Positions 17,436 to 28,065 of a DNA stretch of 64,000 nt are shown piece by piece. This DNA is from DASQZT01 sp963728965 (GTDB lineage Bacteria > Acidobacteriota > Terriglobia > Bryobacterales > Bryobacteraceae), in the NCBI GenBank assembly GCA_963728965.1, contig CAVSMH010000006.1, forward strand, positions 310,001 to 374,000. The letters are read 5' to 3'. The notes under the pieces were generated by a model. It searched no databases. It saw nothing but the letters and a program-made list of their open reading frames with translations, and had not been told where the DNA came from. Numbering within the stretch: the stretch's first letter is position 1; each line of letters starts with the position of its first letter. Position numbers and translations under genes: made by a program.

Positions 17436-18377
17436 ATGAACCGCATCCTCTTGCTCGCCGCCCTGTGCGTGGCGGCCTTCGCGCAGGTGAAGATCGCGCA
17501 GCAGGGCAATCGGAAGGTCACCGTGGAGATCGACGGCAAACCCTTCACCGAATTCTTCGTCGGCCCCGAGACCAGGAAGCCCTACCTGAGTCCGTTGCGC
17601 GCGGCCTCGGGCGTCATCGTCACCCGCGGCTATCCCATGGTGACCGACGTCCCCGGCGAACCCCACGACCACCCGCATCACCGCGGCCTCTGGTTCACCC
17701 ATGGCGACGTCAACGGCTATGACTTCTGGGGCAATGAAGATTCCCAGAAGGGGGCCGGCAAGGGAAAGGGCACGGTGGAGTTGCGGCAGATCGAGAAGGT
17801 CACCAGCGGAAAAAGCAAAGGCACCATCGACGCCATCTTCGGCTGGATCGCCGCCGGCAAGGAACTGCTCACCGAGCGCCGCAGCATGACCTTCTATTCC
17901 GACCCCCAGTTGCGTATCGTCGATTTCGACGCCACCCTCTCTCCGGAGGAGCAGGTACGCTTCGGCGACACCAAGGAGGGCATGTTCGCCATTCGCCTGG
18001 CCGCCCCCCTCGAGGAGGACCACGGTGGAAAGCTGGTGAACGCGCAGAACAAGTCCGGCGAAAAGAACGTGTGGGGAAAACGCTCCGAGTGGGCGGACGA
18101 CAGCGGCCAGATCGACGGCCAGACCCTCGGCGTGGCGATCTTCGACCACCCCGGCAATCCGCGCTTTCCCACCTACTGGCATGCGCGCGCCTATGGCCTC
18201 TTCGCCACCAACATCTTCGGCCTGCACGATTTCGAAAAGGATCCGGGACGCGACGGCAGCCTCACCATCCGCCCCGGCCAGCCGCTGCGCTTCCGTTTTC
18301 GCGTGGTGATTCACCCCGGCGATGCCGCGGCCGCCAACCTCCGCCAGATGTACGCCACCTGGGCCGCCGGCCGCTAG
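17436..18377 (+). CDS. exported PmoA-like / DUF6807 family protein
   Basis: A 313-residue protein with a signal peptide (MNRILLLAALCVAAFA). The His-rich signature PGEPHDHPHHRGLWFTHGDV at about residues 73-92, with GYDFWG and HPGNPRFPTYWHARAYGLFA further on, matches the PmoA-like (DUF6807) family, found widely beside sugar-utilisation genes in Acidobacteria, Planctomycetes and Bacteroidetes. The biochemical function is not established; the His cluster suggests a metal or sugar site. It is divergent from the GH42-like gene and 12 bases ahead of aroA. No clear ribosome site precedes the ATG. Confidence 0.88.
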   Translation: MNRILLLAALCVAAFAQVKIAQQGNRKVTVEIDGKPFTEFFVGPETRKPYLSPLRAASGVIVTRGYPMVTDVPGEPHDHPHHRGLWFTHGDVNGYDFWGNEDSQKGAGKGKGTVELRQIEKVTSGKSKGTIDAIFGWIAAGKELLTERRSMTFYSDPQLRIVDFDATLSPEEQVRFGDTKEGMFAIRLAAPLEEDHGGKLVNAQNKSGEKNVWGKRSEWADDSGQIDGQTLGVAIFDHPGNPRFPTYWHARAYGLFATNIFGLHDFEKDPGRDGSLTIRPGQPLRFRFRVVIHPGDAAAANLRQMYATWAAGR

Positions 18378-18389
18378 CGGATAGAGCCA

Positions 18390-19652
18390 GTGCAAAAACG
18401 CCTCTCTCCGGCCCCGCCTCTCTCCGGCGCCATCCCCCTGCCGGGCGACAAATCGATTTCCCACCGCTACGCCATGATCGGCGCCATCGCAGAGGGCGAA
18501 ACGCACATCCGGAATTTCTCCACCGGCGCGGACTGCCACTCCACCCTCGGCTGCGTGCGCGCGTTGGGCATCGAAGTCACCGCAGAGGGCACCGAAGTCC
18601 GCATTCGCGGCCGCGGGCTCGACGGGCTGCGTCAGCCCGCTGCCGGTCTCGATGCCGGCAACTCCGGTTCGACCATCCGTATGCTCTCCGGCATTCTCGC
18701 CGGCCAGCCCTTCCCCACCCGGATCTTCGGCGACGAGTCGCTCTCGCGCCGGCCCATGCGCCGCATCATGCGGCCCCTGGCGCAAATGGGCGCGCAGATC
18801 CGCGCCCGCGACGACCAGTTTCCCCCGCTCGAAATCACCGGCGGACACCTGCGCCCAATCGATTACGAACTGCCCGTCCCCAGCGCCCAGGTGAAAACCT
18901 GCGTCCTCTTCGCGGGCCTCTTCGCCGATGGCGAAACCACCGTTACCGAAACCGTGCGCTCGCGCGATCATACCGAGCTCGCGCTGCGCGAATTCGGCGC
19001 CCACCTGCATGCCGAGCGCGGCCGCATCTCTCTCGCCGGCCGCCCGTCCCTCACCGGCCGCGACCTCACCGTGCCTTCCGATCTCTCCTCGGCTGCGTTC
19101 TTCCTCGTGGCCGCCCTGTTGGTTCCCGGTTCCGTACTCACCCTCCCCGGCGTCGGCCTGAATCCCACCCGTTCGGCCCTGCTCGATTTCCTGGTGGGCA
19201 TGGGCGCGCGCATCCGTATTCCCGACCTCGAAAGCCGCGATGGAGAACTGGTGGGCAACCTCGTGGTGGAACATTCGCCGGTGCGCGGAGGAGTCATCGA
19301 GGGCGGCCTGGCAGCCGCGTTGATTGACGAGATTCCCGTGCTGGCCGTGCTCGGTGCGGCCAGCGACGATGGCCTCTTGGTCAAGGATGCCGCCGAACTG
19401 CGCGTGAAAGAGACCGACCGCATCCATACCGTGGTGGACAATCTCCGCCGCATGGGCGTCGCCGCCGAAGAGCGCCCCGACGGCATGCTCATCCCCGGGC
19501 GCCAGAAATTTCACGCCGCCGAACTCGACTCCTTCGGCGACCATCGCATCGCCATGGCATTCGCCGTGGCCGCCCTGGCCGCCGACGGCGAATCCGTCAT
19601 TCACGGCGCCGAAGCCGCGTCCATCTCGTTTCCGGAATTCTGGGCCACCCTG

Positions 19653-19679
<27 letters not shown>
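18390..19679 (+). CDS. aroA: 3-phosphoshikimate 1-carboxyvinyltransferase (EPSP synthase)
   Basis: Sixth step of the shikimate pathway: shikimate-3-phosphate plus phosphoenolpyruvate gives EPSP. 429 residues, full length. The PEP-binding segment PLPGDKSISHRYAMIGAIA is at about 13-31. DAGNSGSTIRMLSGILA, which aligns with the NAGT(A/T)xR region, is at about 88-104. The C-terminal KETDRIHTVVDNLRRMG and SFGDHRIAMAFAVAALAADG are also present. The NAGT Thr is replaced by Ser and the Gly of the classical NAGTA loop by Gly-Asn-Ser-Gly, as in class II enzymes. The start is GTG at 18390. The 3' end overlaps holB on the opposite strand by 27 bases. Confidence 0.95.
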
Positions 19680-20670
<991 letters not shown>

Positions 20671-20678
<8 letters not shown>

Positions 20679-21309
20679 ACGCGCTCACCACCTTCCACAC
20701 TTCCCGCTCGATCGTATCGATATCGGCGCGGCCGTTCACCACCTTCACCCGTTGGGGCTCGGCCGCGGCCAGCGCGTGGTACGCCTCCCACACCGCGCGA
20801 TGGAACTCCAGCGACTGATCGTCCATGCGGGTTTCGCCATGGGCATCGGCCACATTGCGGGCACGCGCGCGTCTCACGCCGAATTCGGGATCCACATCCA
20901 CCAGCACCGTGAGCTCGGGCTTCAGCCCGCGGCACGCGATGCGGTCCAGGGTCATGACCGTTTCCGCCCCAAGCCCCCGGCCGCAGCCCTGGTACACCAG
21001 CGAGGAATCGGTGAAACGGTCCGCGAGCACGATTTCCCCGCGCCCGAGCGCCGGCAGGATCCACTCATCCACGTTCTGCGCGCGCGACGCGAAGTAGAGC
21101 AGCACTTCGCTGGTGGGGCTGAGCTCCTGGTTGGCGGCATCGAGCAGGATCCGGCGGATCTGTTGGGCGATCGGCGGACCGCCCGGCTCGGTCGTCTCGA
21201 GCACGGTGCGGCCCGCGCCGCGCAGACGGGCCGCCAGCCGATGCATCTGCGTCGTCTTGCCGGAGCCGTCCATGCCCTCGAAGGTGATGAAGAGGCCTCG
21301 TGATTTCAC
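20671..21309 (-). CDS. tmk: thymidylate kinase
   Basis: dTMP kinase, 212 residues, making dTDP for DNA synthesis. It begins with the P-loop FITFEGMDGSGKTTQMHRLA at about residues 6-25. The DR(Y/F) motif appears as LADRFTDSSLVYQG and the LID region follows. The start is a GTG at 21309; the longer open frame upstream is a proline/glycine-rich sequence without similarity. The length fits the family exactly with this start. It overlaps the following holB gene by eight bases. Confidence 0.95.
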
Positions 21310-21428
21310 GGTGAAACCACATTGTAGCCGCCCCCGCTCCCAGCCGCCCCCCAACCCGACCCGGCCGCCCCACCCCCAAACACCTGCCCCCCTCTGGGTC
21401 TGCGGGTGGGGCATATCGCCCTTTTTGG

Positions 21429-21434
21429 TATAAT
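21429..21434 (+). promoter_or_regulatory. consensus -10 box (TATAAT) upstream of the radical SAM gene
   Basis: TATAAT lies 92 bases before the preferred ATG at 21526. No convincing -35 hexamer is placed at the right distance. Just downstream, TTGAAA (near 21449) and TTTCAA (near 21467) form an imperfect inverted repeat that could be an operator. Confidence 0.4.
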
Positions 21435-21525
21435 CAGAGGCGGAAGTGTTGAAATATCCCTCAGTTTTTCAATACGGGCAGCGTGGCCGCCGAATTGCAA
21501 TTCAGTTTCTTCTAGGGAGATGAGG

Positions 21526-22593
21526 ATGAACTTCGATCAGTCCCCGCTGTTGGTGATCTGGGAAGTCACCCAGGCTTGCGATCTCGCCTGCGTGCATTGC
21601 CGGGCGTCGGCGCAGTCCCAACGCCATCCGGACGAGTTGACCACCGGGCAGGGATACCGCCTGCTCGACCAGATCCGCTCGTTCGGCGAACCGCTCATGG
21701 TTTTTACCGGCGGCGATCCGCTGAAACGGCCGGACCTCTATGACCTGATCCGGTATTCGGTCAAAATCGGCCTGCGCACCAACGTCACCCCCAGCGCCAC
21801 ACCGCTCCTGACCGCCGAGGCCATCGAGCAATTCCAGGCGGCCGGCGTCACCCGCATGGCCCTCAGCCTGGACGGCCCCGACGCCGCCACCCACGACGAT
21901 TTCCGCGGCATCCCGGGCACCTTCGACCGCGCCATGTTCGCCCTGCGCCACGCCCGCGACATCGGCCTCGATACCCAGCTTCAGACGACCGTCACCCGCC
22001 GCAACATGGCCCGCCTCCCCGAGGTGGCCGAAATCGCCCGCGAAGTCCGCACCCGCATGTGGAGCCTCTTCTTCCTCATCGTGACCGGGCGCGCCGCCGA
22101 GACCGACGACCTGCTGGCCGCCGAATACGAGCAGGTGTTCGAATTCATGTACGAGCTCTCCAAAACCGCCCCCTTCGGCATCAAGACCACCGAAGCCATG
22201 CATTACCGGCGCTACGTGGCCCAGCGCATCAAGGCCGAACACGGCGCCACCGCCAACGAAAGCGCTCGCGGCGTGGCCTGGCGCACCGCCGGCGTCAGCG
22301 ACGGAAAAGGCTTCGTCTTCGTCTCCCATACGGGAGAGATTTTCCCCAGCGGCTTCCTCCCCCTCAGCGGCGGCAACGTGCTGGAAAGTTCGCTCCCCGA
22401 CGTCTACCGCAATTCGGACCTCTTCCGCACCCTGCGCGACACCGATCAGCGCGAGGGAAAGTGCGGCCTCTGCGAATACAAGAAGATCTGCGGCGGGTCG
22501 CGTTCCCGCGCCTATGCCCTTACCGGAGACTTCCTGGCCGAGGATCCGCGCTGCATCTACCAGCCGCACTTAGCCGACGCCGTGGTGGGCTGA
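21526..22593 (+). CDS. radical SAM/SPASM domain protein (TIGR04053-like)
   Basis: Radical S-adenosylmethionine enzyme of 355 residues. The cluster motif CDLACVHC (CxxxCxxC) is at about residues 17-24 within VIWEVTQACDLACVHCRA. TGGDPLKRPDL, the GGE-like motif, follows. A C-terminal SPASM region has cysteines in CGLCEYKKICGGSRSRAYA for auxiliary iron-sulfur binding. The N-terminal signature matches the TIGR04053 subfamily, related to haem d1 / peptide-modifying SPASM enzymes; the substrate is not known. The start at 21526 has AGGGAG six bases upstream; the ATG at 21520 would lie inside that spacing. No candidate peptide substrate gene is evident next door. Confidence 0.9.
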   Translation: MNFDQSPLLVIWEVTQACDLACVHCRASAQSQRHPDELTTGQGYRLLDQIRSFGEPLMVFTGGDPLKRPDLYDLIRYSVKIGLRTNVTPSATPLLTAEAIEQFQAAGVTRMALSLDGPDAATHDDFRGIPGTFDRAMFALRHARDIGLDTQLQTTVTRRNMARLPEVAEIAREVRTRMWSLFFLIVTGRAAETDDLLAAEYEQVFEFMYELSKTAPFGIKTTEAMHYRRYVAQRIKAEHGATANESARGVAWRTAGVSDGKGFVFVSHTGEIFPSGFLPLSGGNVLESSLPDVYRNSDLFRTLRDTDQREGKCGLCEYKKICGGSRSRAYALTGDFLAEDPRCIYQPHLADAVVG

Positions 22594-22609
22594 AGCGCCG
22601 GCCCGCCCC

Positions 22610-23683
22610 TCAAAACGCCCGCCGGTACTGGACCGGCGGCTTCGGCTCCACTCCCAGGGCCGCCGCCGCGTGCAGCGGAAAATAGGGATCGCGCAGAAAC
22701 TGCCGGGCCAGTAACACCAGGTCCGCCTTTCCGGCGCGCACGATCTCTTCGGCCTCCTCCGCGGTCGTGATCATGCCCACCGCGCCGGTGGCAATGCCCG
22801 CTTCGCGGCGTATGCGTTCGGCGAACGGCACCTGATACTCCGGCGCCAGCGGAATCTGCTGCTGCGCCGACAGTCCTCCCGAAGAGCAGTCCACCAGGTC
22901 AACGCCAACATCGCGGACGCGCCCCGCCAGCGCCACCGAGTCCTCGATCGTCCAGCCGCCCTCCACCCAGTCCGTCGCCGAAATCCGCAGCAGCAGCGGC
23001 AACCCCTCCGGCCACACCCCACGCACCGCCGCGATCACTTCCAGGGCGAAACGGATGCGCTGGTCGAACCCCCCGCCGTATTCGTCGGTCCGGCGATTGC
23101 TTAGCGGCGACAGGAACTGGTGAATGAGGTAGCCATGCGCCGCATGAATCTCGGCCACCTGGAAACCGGCTTCCCGCGCCCGGCACGCGGCGGCCGCGAA
23201 CGCTTCCACGATCTCTCGAATCTCTACAGCCGACAGCTCGGCCGGTGAATCGTCTTCCGCCCGGAACGCGAGCGCGCTCGGCGCCACCGGCTGCCATCCC
23301 CCCTCTCCACGCGGGATCGTCCCGCCCCCGGCAAATGGCGGGCGCGTGCTCGCCTTCCGGCCCGCATGCGCCAGTTGGATGCCGGCCGCCGCGCCCTGCC
23401 CGCGCACGAACGCGCTGATGCGCTTCAGCGGCTCGATATGATCGTCCTTCCAGATACCCATATCGGCGGGAGAAATCCGTCCGCGCGCCTCCACCGCCGT
23501 GGCTTCCATCATCACCAGCCCCGCGCCGCCCACGGCACGACTGCCGAGGTGGACCAGGTGCCAGTCGCCGGCGAAACCGTCTTCACTCGAGTACTGACAC
23601 ATCGGGGAGACCGCCATGCGGTTCCGCAACTCGACGCCGCGTAACCCGAACACCGTGAAAAGGGACGAGTCCATAGAAATCAT
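22610..23683 (-). CDS. NADH:flavin oxidoreductase, old yellow enzyme family (YqjM/NamA-like)
   Basis: FMN-dependent ene-reductase of 357 residues that reduces activated C=C bonds with NAD(P)H. Signatures: NRMAVSPMCQYSSEDG with the YqjM-type Cys, GIQLAHAGRKAST, EIHAAHGYLIHQFLSPLSN and the Arg-rich NRRTDEYGG segment. The length is typical. The start is either the ATG at 23683 or three codons later at 23674. It is divergent from the multicopper oxidase gene across a 413-base intergenic region that contains a 12-base palindrome, making a redox- or electrophile-responsive regulator plausible. The physiological substrate is unknown. Confidence 0.92.
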   Translation of the reverse strand: MISMDSSLFTVFGLRGVELRNRMAVSPMCQYSSEDGFAGDWHLVHLGSRAVGGAGLVMMEATAVEARGRISPADMGIWKDDHIEPLKRISAFVRGQGAAAGIQLAHAGRKASTRPPFAGGGTIPRGEGGWQPVAPSALAFRAEDDSPAELSAVEIREIVEAFAAAACRAREAGFQVAEIHAAHGYLIHQFLSPLSNRRTDEYGGGFDQRIRFALEVIAAVRGVWPEGLPLLLRISATDWVEGGWTIEDSVALAGRVRDVGVDLVDCSSGGLSAQQQIPLAPEYQVPFAERIRREAGIATGAVGMITTAEEAEEIVRAGKADLVLLARQFLRDPYFPLHAAAALGVEPKPPVQYRRAF

Positions 23684-23724
23684 TGTGCCGCATCCGCTTT
23701 CGGCCGTAGTTCTATCGGGGTAAT

Positions 23725-23736
23725 AGTTCTAGAACT
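23725..23736. promoter_or_regulatory. palindrome AGTTCTAGAACT, possible operator
   Basis: A perfect 12-base palindrome located 42 bases upstream of the old-yellow-enzyme start and about 360 bases before the oxidase start. A half-site (TAGTTCTA) recurs at about 23706-23713. The position suits repression or activation of the reductase gene. No direct evidence of binding. Confidence 0.35.
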
Positions 23737-23934
23737 CGCCGTGGATGTAAGGTTTCACACTTGTTACTAGACCAGTCTATTCCCAACAATTCCAAATGCT
23801 TGTGCGGAGATTGTATGGTTTGGCACATGGGTAGGGTACTAGAGAGTCAAGAACAGTATTGCAAAATCGGACTTAAATGCCTGAATATGGACAAAGCCGA
23901 ACCGATTCGAAGCGTTTTTGCAGTTTCCCCCGTT

Positions 23935-23959
23935 GCCGGACACGGCTTGGTTGTCCGGC
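23935..23959 (+). repeat. hairpin in the 5' region of the multicopper oxidase gene
   Basis: GCCGGACA (23935-23942) pairs perfectly with TGTCCGGC (23952-23959) around a nine-base loop. It lies about 140 bases before the oxidase ATG and is not followed by a T-run, so it may be a structured leader rather than a terminator. Confidence 0.4.
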
Positions 23960-24096
23960 TCGAATGCCACTTCACGGGAGGAATCGCCCAGGGCGAAGCT
24001 CTGGCTTTTTCAGGACTGCGAATCCGGTATCCGGCGCTCCGATCCTTTCCGGGCGGAGAGGCAGCTCAGGTTCAAAGTTATTGATGAGGAGACCGT

Positions 24097-27000
24097 ATGT
24101 CTTTAGGTTCTCAGGCGACCGCAAGACCTAAATCACTGGCGCGCCATCGCATGTTGGCATTGGCGCGTCTGATTGTCGTATTGGCCGTGGGTGCGTTCTG
24201 TCTGCGAGTGGGGCCGGGATTGGCCCAGACGCAAGCCCAACGCCCGGCCAGCCCGGCAGCCAACGATGGTTCGCAGTCATTCGGCCGGAAGCTCAGCCGG
24301 ATGCGGAGTATGACCAACGAGCAGCGCAAGGCCGTGGCGAAGCGGCAGAGCGCGATTCGCGAAGCGGCCGGCACCGCCAAGGGCGCCCCCAGAGTTCAGA
24401 TCACCGGCAATAACTGCGGTCTGACCCAGGGGACCATACCCAACTACTTTGGATGCGGCAACTATGCCAATAGCCCGCTGCCATCCTACAGCCTCGATGC
24501 CAATGGCTTTCCCATCAATATCACCGGCGGCATCCGGAAATTCGTCAACAAGCTGCCCGGCTTGGGCGCTGCGAATGCCAACGAGATCGGACAGTACATC
24601 CCGGTGGCTACCCCCGATACCACCACCTACCCCGGCTCCGACTACTACGAGCTCGGCGTGGTGCAGTATCGCGAGCAGTTGCATCCCGACCTGCCGGCCG
24701 TAGCCGCCGGTGGAGCCACGGGCGGCACCCTGCTGCGCGCTTACCGCGACCTGCGCGGCGGCGGCCAGGATGCCCAGGGCAACTGGATCCCCGGTGCGCC
24801 GCAGTACCTCGGACCGCTGATCATCGCGCAGCGGGACCGCCCCACGCGCTTGAAGGTGTTCAACCAGCTTCCGACGACTCAGCCCGGTCCCCCCAGCCTC
24901 ACCAATGGCAAGCTGTTCATCCCGGTGGACATTACCAATATGGGCGCGGGAACCGGCCCCACCGGAATCCTCTATACCGACAACCGCAGTGTGGTTCACC
25001 TGCATGGCGGCAACACCCCCTGGATCAGTGACGGTACGCCGCACCAGTGGACGACGCCGGCGGCCGAAGTCCTGCCCGATTTGATGCGCAAGGGCGTCAG
25101 TTTCGAGAACGTACCCGACATGGGCACGCCCAAAGGCACTCCCAACGACGGCATCGCCACCCACTACTACACCAACCAGCAGAGCGCGCGCCTGATGTTC
25201 TATCACGATCACGTGTACGGCATCACCCGTCTGAACGTCTATGCCGGCCTGGCCGCGGGCTATCTGATCACCGACCCGCAGGAAGAAGGGCTGATCGACA
25301 CCGGCATCCTTCCGAACCTGGGCGGTGTTTATCGCCACGGTATACCGCTGGTCATCCAGGACAAGGGATTCGTTCCCCCGATGGACCAACTGATGAGCCA
25401 GGACCCCACGTGGGTTGCGCTCGGCATGCCCACCGACGTGGGCAGCCTCTGGTTCCCGCACGTGTACAACCCGAACCAGTGGCCGCAGGCGTCCGACCGT
25501 TCCGGCGCCAACGCCTTCGGCCGGTGGGATTACGGCCCGTGGTTCTGGCCGCCGCTGGCCAGCCTGAGCAACCCCCTCGGCATGACCGTTCCCGATATTT
25601 ACGGGAATGCTCCCAACAACCAGGCGCCTTCCACGCCGAATCCCTCCGAAGTGCCGGAATCCTTCATGGATACCATGATGGTGAACGGCCACCCGTACCC
25701 CTACCTGGATGTGGCCCCCCAGGCGTACCGCTTCCGCATCCTCAATGCCAGCAACGACCGCAGCGTGAGCCTCTCCGTGTTCTATGCGGTTGACCCGAAG
25801 AGCTATGTGCCGGCCACCTACGATGCCAACGGCAACGTGGCCGTCCCCGCCGCGGGAGTCTGCAAGAGTGGCGGCACGGCCGCTGCCTGTACCGAAATCG
25901 GCATGGTGCCCGCCGTCCCGCACAAAGTCCCGGCGAAGTACCCGCTGAAGCCCACTCCCCCGAATGAATACCAGAACATGCCGCAGTGCGGCGTGGCGAC
26001 CAATCTCGGTACGAACTTCCTGTCCTACTTGCCGCCCGCGGTTCCGGCCCCGCTCGCCACCCTCGGCTGGAACACCCCCGTTGCCTCGAGCGCCTTCCTC
26101 AGCACTACCCCCTCCGGGTTGCCGTCGAAGACCGACGGCACACCCTGCTGGCCCACCTCGTGGCCGACCGACGGCCGCGATGGCGGCGTCCCCGACCCGA
26201 TGACCGCCGGACCGGCCATCATCCAGATCGCCACCGAAGGTGGCTACCTGCCGTCGCCGGTCGTTATTCCGCCCCAGCCCATCAACTACAACTACAATCG
26301 CCGCGATATCGTCGTGCTGAACCAGCAGGAACACGCGCTGGTCGTGGGACCCGCGGAACGGGCCGATATCATCATCGACTTCTCCAAGGTGCCCGCCGGC
26401 TCCACGCTGATTCTCTACAACGATTCGGGCGCGCCCGTGCCGGCCTACGACACGCGGTACGACTACTACACCGACGATGAAGACGAAACCGATTCCGGCG
26501 GCGCTCCGATGACCATTCCGGGTTACGGCCCGAACACCCGCACGGTGATGCAGTTCCGCGTCAGCGGAACGCCCGGTGCCGCCGCCAACCTCGACGGCCT
26601 GGTGACGCAGCTTCCGGCTGCGTTTGCCGCCGCCGAACCGGCTCCCGTGGTCGCCGAATCCGCCTATAACGGCCCCTACAGCATGAGCCTGACGGATACC
26701 TATTCGACCATTCAGGATACGCAACTCACCTTCACCACGCTCAACAAGAATGCCAACGGCACGGTTACCCCCCAGTTGACCAGCATGGCAATGAAGGCCA
26801 AGACCATCCAGGAACTCTTCGGAACCGACTTCGGGCGGATGAACGCCACGCTCGGTACCGAACTGCCGCTCACCAACTTCCTGACGCAGACGACCATCCC
26901 CCTGTGGTACCTCGATCCGCCGACCGAAATCATGAACGATGGCGAAGCCCAGATCTGGAAGATCACCCACAACGGCGTGGACACGCACGCGATGCACTTC

Positions 27001-28056
27001 CATCTCTTCGATGTCCAGTTGCTGAACCGTGTGGGATGGGATGGCGCCATCCGGCCTCCCGACCCGAACGAAGTGGGCTGGAAAGAGACCGTCCGCATGA
27101 ACCCGCTCGAAGACGCCATCGTGGCCATCCGGCCCCTCAAGCAGGATCTGCCGTGGCCCATCCCCAACAGCGTCCGCATGTTCGACCCGACCAAGCCGCA
27201 GGGCCAGCCGGGCGTGGCGGGTCCGCAGTTCACCAACGTCAACCCCTACACCAACGGTACCTACCCCACCACCGTCTTCCCGAACGGGAATGTATACAAC
27301 CGCAACTACGATTTCGGTTGGGAATACGTGTGGCACTGCCACCTGCTGGGTCATGAAGAAAACGACATGATGCGGCCGATGGTGTTCCAGACCATTCCTT
27401 CGCCGAACACCGTGGCTGCCTCGGTGGGCACCAGCGGCGCAAGGATCACCTGGAAATTCTCGCAGTACAACCCGAACCCCGCCCGCTATACGCAGAACGG
27501 TTTCGAACCGGCGCCGCCGCGGGCTACCGGCTTCAGCCTGATGCGCGCTCCGGGGCTCAACGCCACCACCGGCTTTACACAACTGGCCGGCGGCCTGGTG
27601 AACCTCTCCGCGTGCACGTTGAGCAACCAGATCTATACCTGCTCGTTCAACGACAGCAATGCTCTGGCACCCAACGCCTACACCTACCAGGTGATCGCGA
27701 CCAACGCTACCATCAGTTCGCCGCCGTCCCTGAAAGCCAGCATCACCATGCCGGCCGGTCTTACGGCTCCCACCAACCTGCGCACCAACGGGACTCAGTC
27801 CAGGTCGCGGATCTCCGTCACCTGGAACACGGTCACCGGCGCACAGACCTATCCGCTGGCACGCGTCTTTGTCGGCGTGGGCGGCACCTGCCCGGTTACG
27901 CCTCCCGGAAACGCCCTCACCGTGCAGAACTCGGCGTCCACCACCTACACCGCTACCGGAACGATCACGCCCGGCAACTGGTGCTTCTGGATCCGCGCGC
28001 AGGCGAACGGTCTGTTCTCGCCGTTCTCCGCTCCGCTGACCGTCACGATCCCGTAA
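24097..28056 (+). CDS. very large secreted multicopper oxidase with C-terminal fibronectin-like domains
   Basis: Secreted laccase-type oxidase of 1319 residues, which would oxidise a substrate with one-electron steps and reduce O2 to water. A signal peptide is present near residues 19-43 (MLALARLIVVLAVGAFCLRV). All four copper motifs are visible: VHLHGG at about 299, YHDHVYG at about 368, HAMHFHLFD at about 961 and HCHLLGHEENDM at about 1079. The last gives the complete type-1 site (HCH-x3-H-x4-M) with Met as axial ligand. The protein is more than twice the usual ~500 residues, with long insertions between domains and about 210 residues of fibronectin-III-like sequence at the C-terminus. AGGAG lies five bases before the ATG. 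A CusBA pair lies downstream, which fits copper handling. The substrate (metal, phenol or other) is unknown. Confidence 0.92.
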   Translation: MSLGSQATARPKSLARHRMLALARLIVVLAVGAFCLRVGPGLAQTQAQRPASPAANDGSQSFGRKLSRMRSMTNEQRKAVAKRQSAIREAAGTAKGAPRVQITGNNCGLTQGTIPNYFGCGNYANSPLPSYSLDANGFPINITGGIRKFVNKLPGLGAANANEIGQYIPVATPDTTTYPGSDYYELGVVQYREQLHPDLPAVAAGGATGGTLLRAYRDLRGGGQDAQGNWIPGAPQYLGPLIIAQRDRPTRLKVFNQLPTTQPGPPSLTNGKLFIPVDITNMGAGTGPTGILYTDNRSVVHLHGGNTPWISDGTPHQWTTPAAEVLPDLMRKGVSFENVPDMGTPKGTPNDGIATHYYTNQQSARLMFYHDHVYGITRLNVYAGLAAGYLITDPQEEGLIDTGILPNLGGVYRHGIPLVIQDKGFVPPMDQLMSQDPTWVALGMPTDVGSLWFPHVYNPNQWPQASDRSGANAFGRWDYGPWFWPPLASLSNPLGMTVPDIYGNAPNNQAPSTPNPSEVPESFMDTMMVNGHPYPYLDVAPQAYRFRILNASNDRSVSLSVFYAVDPKSYVPATYDANGNVAVPAAGVCKSGGTAAACTEIGMVPAVPHKVPAKYPLKPTPPNEYQNMPQCGVATNLGTNFLSYLPPAVPAPLATLGWNTPVASSAFLSTTPSGLPSKTDGTPCWPTSWPTDGRDGGVPDPMTAGPAIIQIATEGGYLPSPVVIPPQPINYNYNRRDIVVLNQQEHALVVGPAERADIIIDFSKVPAGSTLILYNDSGAPVPAYDTRYDYYTDDEDETDSGGAPMTIPGYGPNTRTVMQFRVSGTPGAAANLDGLVTQLPAAFAAAEPAPVVAESAYNGPYSMSLTDTYSTIQDTQLTFTTLNKNANGTVTPQLTSMAMKAKTIQELFGTDFGRMNATLGTELPLTNFLTQTTIPLWYLDPPTEIMNDGEAQIWKITHNGVDTHAMHFHLFDVQLLNRVGWDGAIRPPDPNEVGWKETVRMNPLEDAIVAIRPLKQDLPWPIPNSVRMFDPTKPQGQPGVAGPQFTNVNPYTNGTYPTTVFPNGNVYNRNYDFGWEYVWHCHLLGHEENDMMRPMVFQTIPSPNTVAASVGTSGARITWKFSQYNPNPARYTQNGFEPAPPRATGFSLMRAPGLNATTGFTQLAGGLVNLSACTLSNQIYTCSFNDSNALAPNAYTYQVIATNATISSPPSLKASITMPAGLTAPTNLRTNGTQSRSRISVTWNTVTGAQTYPLARVFVGVGGTCPVTPPGNALTVQNSASTTYTATGTITPGNWCFWIRAQANGLFSPFSAPLTVTIP

Positions 28057-28065
28057 ACGTAATCC

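Larger units (their letters stand above)
23684..24096. other. intergenic region between the OYE and multicopper oxidase genes
   Basis: 413 bases without a gene I can support, noticeably richer in A/T than the surroundings. It holds a 12-base palindrome (23725-23736), further CTAG-containing motifs near 23766 and 23840, a hairpin (23935-23959), and the ribosome site for the oxidase (GAGGAG before 24097). One 107-codon open frame spans part of it but has no similarity, and I do not call it. Confidence 0.6.

Noticed and set aside
17406..19604. A 732-codon minus-strand open frame across the DUF6807 gene and aroA
   Set aside because: Both plus-strand genes are well-supported; the antisense frame has no family features.
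23761..24084. A 107-codon plus-strand open frame before the multicopper oxidase
   Set aside because: No standard start with ribosome site, no similarity, and it runs through the hairpin at 23935. More likely untranslated leader DNA.
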